Of a stretch of 39,349 bases of DNA, positions 33,943 through 39,349 are shown piece after piece. The stretch lies in the NCBI RefSeq assembly GCF_000430525.1, contig NZ_AUME01000027.1, positions 1 to 39,349 on the forward strand, given 5' to 3'. The stretch's first letter is position 1, and every line of letters begins with the position of its first letter. The stretch comes from Prevotella corporis DSM 18810 = JCM 8529 (GTDB lineage Bacteria; Bacteroidota; Bacteroidia; Bacteroidales; Bacteroidaceae). The position numbers and the translations under genes were made by a program. The notes under the pieces were generated by a model, which had not been told where the DNA came from, made no database searches, and saw only the letters and a program-made list of their open reading frames with translations.

Positions 33943-34515
33943 ATGGAATCATTATATGAACTTTGGGGCAAGCGTAATCCCGAATGGGAAGAACGTTATC
34001 AAGACTCCGTGATAAGTGTGTTCTCGGACTATGGTAAGGGAGTGAATCAGTATCAGGAGGTAAGGGGAAAAATATATGGAGCAGGCTACGAAGTGTTTAT
34101 ATTGGCCTTTTTCATTGGATTGTATAGCAATAAAACTAAACCTTTGATAGAAGATAAAGCCAAAAAGAAACACTTTGGTTGGGCTATCTCCAACTGGGGG
34201 ACAGGCGAATCACGCCTTGGCCGAACACAATATCCACGCTTGCGGGAATATATGTTCGCTGCATTAATAGCCAGAACGGATATTGACTTCATTGCTTTAG
34301 ATAAAGGCGAAATCACTCAGCGCAAGGTTGTGGATGATCTCATTACCAAAATGGAGGAATACGCTAACTATGGCTTTGACCTTATTAAGGAGAAGCTGGA
34401 GGAAAATTCTAATTATTTCTTCAAAGAAACAGCATTTCTCCGTGTATTCTTAGACTTCTTGAAAAAGGATGAAGAGGATGATGCAATGGATGATGTACCG
34501 GAGTCGTTGGATTAA
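33943..34515 (+). CDS. 190-residue protein of unknown family in the defence operon
   Basis: The protein starts ESLYELWGKRNPEWEERYQ and has a notable middle segment IYGAGYEVFILAFFIGLYS and HFGWAISNWGTGESRLGR. The C-terminus is strongly acidic (KKDEEDDAMDD). I do not recognise a family and see no catalytic motif or signal peptide. It starts 1 nt after the SMC-like gene, so it probably joins that complex, perhaps as the third subunit of an sspFGH-type module. Confidence 0.7.
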   Translation: MESLYELWGKRNPEWEERYQDSVISVFSDYGKGVNQYQEVRGKIYGAGYEVFILAFFIGLYSNKTKPLIEDKAKKKHFGWAISNWGTGESRLGRTQYPRLREYMFAALIARTDIDFIALDKGEITQRKVVDDLITKMEEYANYGFDLIKEKLEENSNYFFKETAFLRVFLDFLKKDEEDDAMDDVPESLD

Positions 34516-34538
34516 TAAATTAATTATTCTTTATAATT

Positions 34539-35636
34539 ATGGAATACAAGAATAAAGAACTAAGAATTAGAGATTTAATAAGCCTCATAGAGAGTAAGTC
34601 TATAAATTTGCGCCCTCCATATCAGCGTAATTTCATATGGACACCTAAAGATCAAAGACTACTTATTGACTCAATTTATAAAGGATACCCGCTGCCAAAT
34701 TTTTTTATACTAAAAAATGAGAATGGAAAATATGAAATGGTGGATGGACAACAGCGTGCGACAACTATCTATAAATACTATCATAATGAGTTTAAGGATA
34801 ATCAAAAGAAGTTCTTTAAAGAATACGCCCCGGAATTTTTCTTAGACTATCGACTTAATATTGTTGAGATTGGAAATTTTGATTCTTCAAAAGGAGAATC
34901 AAAAGAAGAGTTCTTTTATCTGGTAAATAAAAGAGGCATTCAACTTAACCCTGCGGAAGTAAATCAAGCATATCATCATGATTCTGATTTCCTTAAGTTA
35001 GTTTATAGGATTATGGATATTCAACAACTCATAGAACTGGATATTTTTACAGACAAGACAAAACTTCGCATGAATGACCGGGGACTTATAGAAGAAATTG
35101 TCGCATACCTGTTCTATGGTATTACAGAAAAAAGGAATGCTGTCGAGAATTTATTTGAGGCAAAATTAAATGAAGAAGTGGTTAATGAAAAATATGCCCG
35201 TTTTTCAAAGGTAATAAATAAAATATATGCCTTAAATGACATAAAGCCAATAAAGCAAACAAGGTATAAACAAAAGAATGATTTTTATACTCTTTTTTGT
35301 TTCATAAACGAACATATCGATGAAGAGTTTGAAGTTCTTCGGTATCAATACAAGATATTGACTTTCATTAGCGAAAACGATTTTATTACTCCTTCAAATG
35401 AAGATTGTCGTCCTTTTATGGATTATGCTATTAATTGTGTTAGTCAGTCCAATTCGAAAAGAGCCCGTGAAATGCGTCTACAATTTTTTGAACAATTATT
35501 ATGTAATAAGAAAGAGAACGGGGGGGATGTGGTGAATGAAATCATAGATTATCTTTTAAAGGAATACGGATTAGATAAAATAGAACTAAATCCTATAGGA
35601 AAGTATTGGTTAATAGATCTGTCAAACTTGGAATAG
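34539..35636 (+). CDS. DUF262-only protein (SspE/GmrS-like half)
   Basis: The 365-residue protein has the DUF262 signature: LRIRDLISLIESKSINLRPP, PYQRNFIW, LIDSIYKGYPLP and the nucleotide-binding DGQQR at residues 69-73, a ParB/sulfiredoxin-like fold. In SspE and GmrSD this domain senses modified DNA and hydrolyses NTP, and it is joined to, or paired with, a DUF1524 HNH nuclease. No HNH motif is visible in the C-terminal half here, and no separate DUF1524 gene follows. It is 23 nt after the unknown protein and 1 nt before the kinase. It may sense phosphorothioates and signal through the kinase. Confidence 0.8.
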   Translation: MEYKNKELRIRDLISLIESKSINLRPPYQRNFIWTPKDQRLLIDSIYKGYPLPNFFILKNENGKYEMVDGQQRATTIYKYYHNEFKDNQKKFFKEYAPEFFLDYRLNIVEIGNFDSSKGESKEEFFYLVNKRGIQLNPAEVNQAYHHDSDFLKLVYRIMDIQQLIELDIFTDKTKLRMNDRGLIEEIVAYLFYGITEKRNAVENLFEAKLNEEVVNEKYARFSKVINKIYALNDIKPIKQTRYKQKNDFYTLFCFINEHIDEEFEVLRYQYKILTFISENDFITPSNEDCRPFMDYAINCVSQSNSKRAREMRLQFFEQLLCNKKENGGDVVNEIIDYLLKEYGLDKIELNPIGKYWLIDLSNLE

Positions 35637-35637
35637 T

Positions 35638-36624
35638 ATGGATATGCTTGTAGTAACAAATTTTGTTTCTAAGGGAAATATTATCTTTCTAAACAATGAA
35701 CCTCGTAATAATCAACTAAGCATAAACAATATAGATTATTATGCTTATTCCGTAAGCCCGCAATCTAAACGGAATAAAGGTGCACATTCGTATGTTTTGG
35801 CATTATATCCAAGTCAAGATTTTATTGATATTTACAAATCCCAACCTCAGAAAGTTATAAAAATATCAAATGTGCGTGATTTTTTTAGAGATGGTGATTA
35901 TGTTGGAAGTGATGCCAATGAAAGATTCCGCACAGAGATTAGTGCTTTGGAGGTCTGTAAAAGGAAGCATATACCCAACATAATAGAAATTGACCTTCAA
36001 GGATATGTACAATGTACAGAATCATACAAAACAAGAAAAGGCGAAGAAAAAGAAAAGAAAGAATTCTTTCCTTTCTATATGATGGATTATGCAGATAGTG
36101 ACCTTAAGCAGTATTTAGAGGAGTATGATATTGACAAATCAGAAAAGTTAGATTTATGCCTGCAACTAGCGGAGGGGCTGAATGATTTAAATGAGTTAGG
36201 TTATTACCACCGAGATATAAAACCAGATAATATTTTGATTTTTCATGAAAGTCAATGGAAGATTGGAGATTTAGGTCTTGTAACACGTAGAGACTTGGAT
36301 TATGATAGGCAAAATGAATTCATAGGTCCCAAAGGGTGGCTTTCTCCTGAGGCTATGAATAAGTATCTTGCAGAAGGAAGAGGCGAAAAAAAAATTGATT
36401 GCAAGATAGACAATCAATCAGATGTTTTTCAGTTAGGCAAAGTTTTTTGGTATATTTTTCAAGGAAATGCTCCCATAGGATGTATCTGTAGGGAGGATTT
36501 CTTTGAAAGAGAAGAATCTATATACGTTCTTATTCGTACAATGATAAATCATTCGAAAAAGAAAAGAATCAGAAATATGGCAGACGTAGTAAAAGAGTTA
36601 CGTAGAATAATTGATACACTATAA
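35638..36624 (+). CDS. Serine/threonine protein kinase in the defence operon
   Basis: The 328-residue protein has a eukaryotic-type kinase fold: putative ATP lysine K75 in KVIKI, helix-C glutamate E100, catalytic HRDIKPDN at 191-198, DLG at 211-213 in place of DFG, and WLSPEAMNKY as the activation-segment APE equivalent. No canonical GxGxxG loop is seen before K75; the segment reads SKRNKGAHSYVLAL. No membrane segment is present, so it is cytosolic. Kinases act in other antiphage systems such as Stk2, usually to stop growth. The 1-nt gap to the DUF262 gene suggests an obligate pair. Confidence 0.82.
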   Translation: MDMLVVTNFVSKGNIIFLNNEPRNNQLSINNIDYYAYSVSPQSKRNKGAHSYVLALYPSQDFIDIYKSQPQKVIKISNVRDFFRDGDYVGSDANERFRTEISALEVCKRKHIPNIIEIDLQGYVQCTESYKTRKGEEKEKKEFFPFYMMDYADSDLKQYLEEYDIDKSEKLDLCLQLAEGLNDLNELGYYHRDIKPDNILIFHESQWKIGDLGLVTRRDLDYDRQNEFIGPKGWLSPEAMNKYLAEGRGEKKIDCKIDNQSDVFQLGKVFWYIFQGNAPIGCICREDFFEREESIYVLIRTMINHSKKKRIRNMADVVKELRRIIDTL

Positions 36625-36828
36625 TAGTGTAGCAGGTAAAACAAAAATGCCAGATAGTGTATGAATAAAAGGATATTAACTATTAAAAGTATGTGGAAGT
36701 TTCGGAAAATCTCATGAGTGTAACGGAATATGTATGCAGATCCAATTATATGGAGCCCATATTTAGTATATAAAACTCGAGCCTGAAAATATAACGGCAT
36801 AGATTTTTCCATTATTAAACAATGATAT

Positions 36829-38307
36829 ATGACTATACAAGAGATACGAACTCGCAAGGAAGATCAGACATTTGATTGCAAAAGCATTCAAATTGATCCG
36901 AAAGCATTAGCTATTACCATTGTGGCGTTTGCTAATGCTGACGGTGGTGATATCGCTATCGGTGTGTCTGACAAGACAAGGAAGACAGAAGGGGTTGACC
37001 AGCATACAGAAAAATTGAATGAATTGTTGCGTGTGCCCTTAGACTTCTGTAATCCTTCTGTGTCTATTACCAGCGAATTGTTGCCATGCACGGATAAGGA
37101 TGGAAACGAGAATCATATTATATTGATGCACGTTCCTGCAAGTTCTGAACTACATGCTAATCAAGCAGACGAAGCTTTTATGCGTGTTGGCGACAAAAGT
37201 AGAAAACTGTCTTTTGAAGAGCGCATACAGTTGATGTATGACAAGGGTGAGCGTTACGATGAAGATACAGCAGTGTATGGTGCTACGGTAGATGATATTG
37301 ATATGGCTGCTGTCGAAAGATATATAGAATTGATTGGTTATACCAAGTCTGCCAAGCAATATCTACATGAAAATAATGGCTTCATAACTACCAACGCCAA
37401 GGGAGAGCAGCAAGTTAGTGTAGCTTGTATCCTGTTGTTTGGTAAATATCCTCAAAAGTTCTTTCCTCGTGGACGTACTCGTTTCATTCGCTATAAAGGA
37501 ACAGAGGAGCGAGTGGGTGCAGAAATGAACGTGATTAAGGACGTAACCTTTGAAGGAACCATACTTGATCAGGTGAAGGCCACGATAGCTTATCTTGAAA
37601 CCCAAGTGGAGGAACACACTTTCCTAGGACAGCATGGGCAGTTTGTAACCAACAGAGATTATCCAAAGTTTGTTATTCAAGAAATGGTTGTCAACGCTTG
37701 CTGCCACCGAGCCTACAATATTAAGGGTACGGAAATCCAAATAAAGATGCTTGACGATCGTCTTGTATTCGAGTCGCCCGGTAGGTTACCCGGAATGGTC
37801 AAGCCCTCTAACATTCGTCATACGCATTTCTCACGCAATCCGAAAATTGCTCAATTCTTAAAAGCATACGACTATGTAAAAGAGTTTGGAGAGGGTGTTG
37901 ATCGTGTATGCAGGGAATTGGAAGCTAATGGTACACCACATTTATCTTTCCATCTTGATGATTTTATTTTGAAAATTACAGTACCGAAGGTGGCAGAAAA
38001 TAGCAATAAAGTAGCAGAAAAGGTAGCAGAAAATAGCAACAAAGTAGCAGAAAAGGTAGCAGAGGCAAATAAAAAGGTAACAGAAAGATTAATTGAAAAG
38101 GCTAATGCTCATGGAGAAAGATTAACGGCTAACCGAATCAAGATATTGGAACTGATGTTAGAAGATCCCTATATATCAAGGGCAGATTTGGCTAAAAATA
38201 TAGGAATTAGTGAAACTTCCATCTATCGTAATATTGAAGTTATGCGTGGCAGATATCTCCGTCGTGTTGGACCAGATAATGGTGGCTTTTGGGAAATCAT
38301 AGAATAA
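36829..38307 (+). CDS. AlbA_2 (Schlafen)-domain ATPase-like transcriptional regulator
   Basis: The 492-residue protein opens with an AlbA_2 domain (about residues 8-125: KEDQTFDCKSIQ, VAFANADGGDIAIGV, RVGDKSRKLSF). A GHKL ATPase-like domain follows (QEMVVNACCHRAY, RLVFESPGRLPGMVKP, FGEGVDRVCREL), as in Bacteroidetes putative helicase/transcriptional regulators. An unusual repetitive linker at residues 387-419 leads to a C-terminal winged helix (RIKILELMLEDPYISRADLA, IGISETSIYRNIE). It begins about 200 nt after the kinase, without a promoter I could identify. It may be cargo of the element rather than part of the defence operon. Confidence 0.8.
   Translation: MTIQEIRTRKEDQTFDCKSIQIDPKALAITIVAFANADGGDIAIGVSDKTRKTEGVDQHTEKLNELLRVPLDFCNPSVSITSELLPCTDKDGNENHIILMHVPASSELHANQADEAFMRVGDKSRKLSFEERIQLMYDKGERYDEDTAVYGATVDDIDMAAVERYIELIGYTKSAKQYLHENNGFITTNAKGEQQVSVACILLFGKYPQKFFPRGRTRFIRYKGTEERVGAEMNVIKDVTFEGTILDQVKATIAYLETQVEEHTFLGQHGQFVTNRDYPKFVIQEMVVNACCHRAYNIKGTEIQIKMLDDRLVFESPGRLPGMVKPSNIRHTHFSRNPKIAQFLKAYDYVKEFGEGVDRVCRELEANGTPHLSFHLDDFILKITVPKVAENSNKVAEKVAENSNKVAEKVAEANKKVTERLIEKANAHGERLTANRIKILELMLEDPYISRADLAKNIGISETSIYRNIEVMRGRYLRRVGPDNGGFWEIIE
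37987..38085 (+). repeat. Three tandem 33-bp coding repeats
   Basis: Two 11-codon units encoding KVAENSNKVAE (37987-38019 and 38020-38052) are followed by a diverged third, KVAEANKKVTE (38053-38085). Eleven-residue repeats can form right-handed coiled coils. Because each unit is a multiple of three, slippage would change linker length without a frameshift. Confidence 0.85.
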
Positions 38308-38320
38308 TATGGTGATATAA

Positions 38321-38354
38321 CAAGCCCAACCTGCATCTCGTTTGGTTGGGCTTG
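38321..38354. terminator. Hairpin between convergent genes
   Basis: CAAGCCCAAC (38321-38330) pairs perfectly with GTTGGGCTTG (38345-38354). It lies between the AlbA_2 gene and the convergent membrane-protein gene. The T-run is weak on both sides, so it is a likely but not textbook terminator. Confidence 0.55.
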
Positions 38355-38366
38355 CTTCGTAGAGTA

Positions 38367-38968
38367 TTATTTCAATTTCTTCTGCATCAAGCTATCAGCC
38401 TTAGATTTTAGTTGTAAGTCGTATCCGTCTGCCTTTTCTTTGATTAGCTTGATAATCTTTTCATCACGATGAATGTCAAATACCTCATTGAGCCATAGGA
38501 TTTCCTTGGGACTACATCCTCTCCATACTCTGATGATGCGGAATTTCAAGGCATCATCTTCATATTGCTGTTTGCTTTGCAACAAGAAGTAATTGCCGAC
38601 CAAAGAAATAAGACAGAGGATAGACACAGCCACCACAGTAATAAAGACTTTCGATGACTTAATGTCAAAACTATGCCTATGAATATGTTCCTGCGGTTGT
38701 GGATGCTCTTTCTGCTCCTGCCATTCGTGCAACATGGTCATGACGCTTGCCACCAATTTGTCCATGGATTTAGCCTCCTCGTCTTTGATGCGCACTTGTA
38801 CTCCAATATACTTGTTAATCACATCTTTTGTTCGCTGTTCATACTGATTGAGCAATTCCTGTTCCTGCTGATTGTCATGCTGTACAGGTGTAGAGGGAAC
38901 ATGGAAAGAGACAGAGTTGTTCTCCTTTTCTTTCAGCCCCTTTAGTTCCCTGTAAATTGTCTCCAGTT
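38367..38968 (-). pseudogene. Mobilization-region membrane protein, 5' end removed by the IS
   Basis: The frame is open from the IS boundary at 38968 (reads QLETIYRELKGL) to the stop at 38367, 199 codons plus the stop. It has an N-terminal helical part, HIHRHSFDIKSSK, one membrane segment (VFITVVAVSILCLISLVGNYF) and DDALKFRIIRVWRG, followed by a charged helical tail. This pattern fits the membrane proteins usually encoded just after relaxase genes in Bacteroides mobilizable elements. No start codon is needed if the gene began beyond the IS, so it is probably interrupted. A TTG at 38855 could restart translation. The identification is from memory of the family pattern. Confidence 0.5.
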
Positions 38969-39349
38969 GGTACTGTCCTATAAAAGTGTGTAAGCTCCTT
39001 TTTTCTTATCTTTGTATTTGTAAACTATAAAAAAGGAAAAAATGAAACTTACACATTCGCAAATTTCGGAAATTCTTTCGAATTACACAAGTAGCAGCGA
39101 GGGTTTTGTTACCCTTCAGTCATTAATCATGAACTCCCTGATGTATCATGAACGAGAGTTGTTCGTCAGCGAAAATGCCCATGAGCAATGCAATGGTTTC
39201 CGTTCCCGTCGTTGGTACAGTCACGGCTTTGAGTTCTCGCTCCGTATTCCGCGCAGTCGTAGCGGAAACTTCTATCCCATTCTCTTAGGGTTGATACGCA
39301 GCGAAAGCGAGGAACGTGCCAAATTGTTCAATCTCCTCTACACCAAAGG
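38969..39349 (+). mobile_element. IS256-family insertion sequence, right copy, partial
   Basis: The inverted-repeat end GGTACTGTCC begins at 38969, identical to that of the left copy but in opposite orientation. The non-coding leader up to 39041 includes TATCTTTG at 39007-39014, a likely transposase promoter element. The element continues beyond the window. Confidence 0.85.
39042..39349 (+). CDS. IS256-family transposase, N-terminal fragment (right copy)
   Basis: The ATG at 39042 opens the same protein as the left copy (MKLTHSQISEIL), here visible for 102 codons to LFNLLYTK at the window edge. The catalytic part is not included. The few nucleotide differences from the left copy suggest the two are separate, recently diverged insertions, not one copied sequence. 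Confidence 0.8.
   Translation, partial: MKLTHSQISEILSNYTSSSEGFVTLQSLIMNSLMYHERELFVSENAHEQCNGFRSRRWYSHGFEFSLRIPRSRSGNFYPILLGLIRSESEERAKLFNLLYTK

Noticed and set aside
23859..36624. A classical Dnd (dndBCDE) or BREX/DISARM system
   Set aside because: No DndB, DndE, methyltransferase, alkaline-phosphatase-domain protein or DISARM helicase set is seen. DUF4007 plus the gene order favours the Ssp type.
36549..36857. A 102-codon leftward hydrophobic ORF
   Set aside because: It lies opposite the kinase 3' end and the AlbA_2 gene start. Its hydrophobic, aromatic residues reflect the AT-rich complement.
1..39349. A composite transposon bounded by the two outward-facing IS256-type copies
   Set aside because: The intervening 38.6 kb contains essential genes (tRNA-Leu, prmC, pyrE, ribD, pdxST), and the copies differ at several positions. 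Independent insertions, or an assembly broken at repeated IS copies, is more likely.

Overview
The window reads as a chromosomal segment of a Bacteroidales bacterium, most likely a Prevotella-type genome. The evidence is the many promoters of the Bacteroidetes form (TTTG, about 20 nt, TAnnTTTG), the near absence of Shine-Dalgarno sequences, and typical families (a DUF4294 protein, DUF4369/thioredoxin-fold lipoprotein, HhH outer-membrane protein, TonB-dependent barrel). Both ends of the window lie inside near-identical copies of one IS256-family insertion sequence facing outward (1-350 and 38969-39349).

Region 1 (about 350-22,100) is core genome. From left to right it holds an HhH/beta-barrel protein, a DUF3800 protein, a DUF4294 protein, a TonB-dependent barrel with a membrane-bound winged-helix regulator, and an acyltransferase/yifB/DUF4369-thioredoxin operon. 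Next come tRNA-Leu(UAA), a lipoprotein, and the leftward string prmC-recX-comF-pyrE-SRPBCC. Rightward ribD and the vitamin B6 pair pdxS-pdxT follow, then a secreted transglutaminase-like protein divergent from a LuxR-type regulator. Four intergenic spacers in this region carry short arrays of a 22-bp repeat kept in exact 22-nt register. None were seen in the right-hand 17 kb.

Region 2 (about 22,200-38,968) is an AT-richer acquired island that looks like an integrative mobilizable element. It begins with a tyrosine recombinase and ends with a relaxase-neighbour-type membrane protein cut off by the right IS copy. Its cargo is one tightly packed operon (23,859-36,624): an XRE regulator; DUF4007 protein (SspB-type), large P-loop ATPase (SspC-type) and PAPS-reductase-like ATP pyrophosphatase (SspD-type); a phospholipase-D/SF2-helicase fusion, a 75-aa protein, an SMC/Rad50-like ATPase and a 190-aa unknown protein; then a DUF262-only protein and a Ser/Thr protein kinase. 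A Schlafen-AlbA_2/ATPase-like regulator follows.

The first three cargo enzymes match the single-strand DNA phosphorothioation module sspBCD. The next genes probably form the paired restriction (sspFGH-type) module. The DUF262-only plus kinase pair at the operon's end is the least explained and most interesting part: SspE normally joins DUF262 to a DUF1524 nuclease, and here the nuclease half is missing and a kinase gene follows one base later. No cysteine desulfurase (SspA) is encoded in the window, so sulfur would have to come from a host enzyme.
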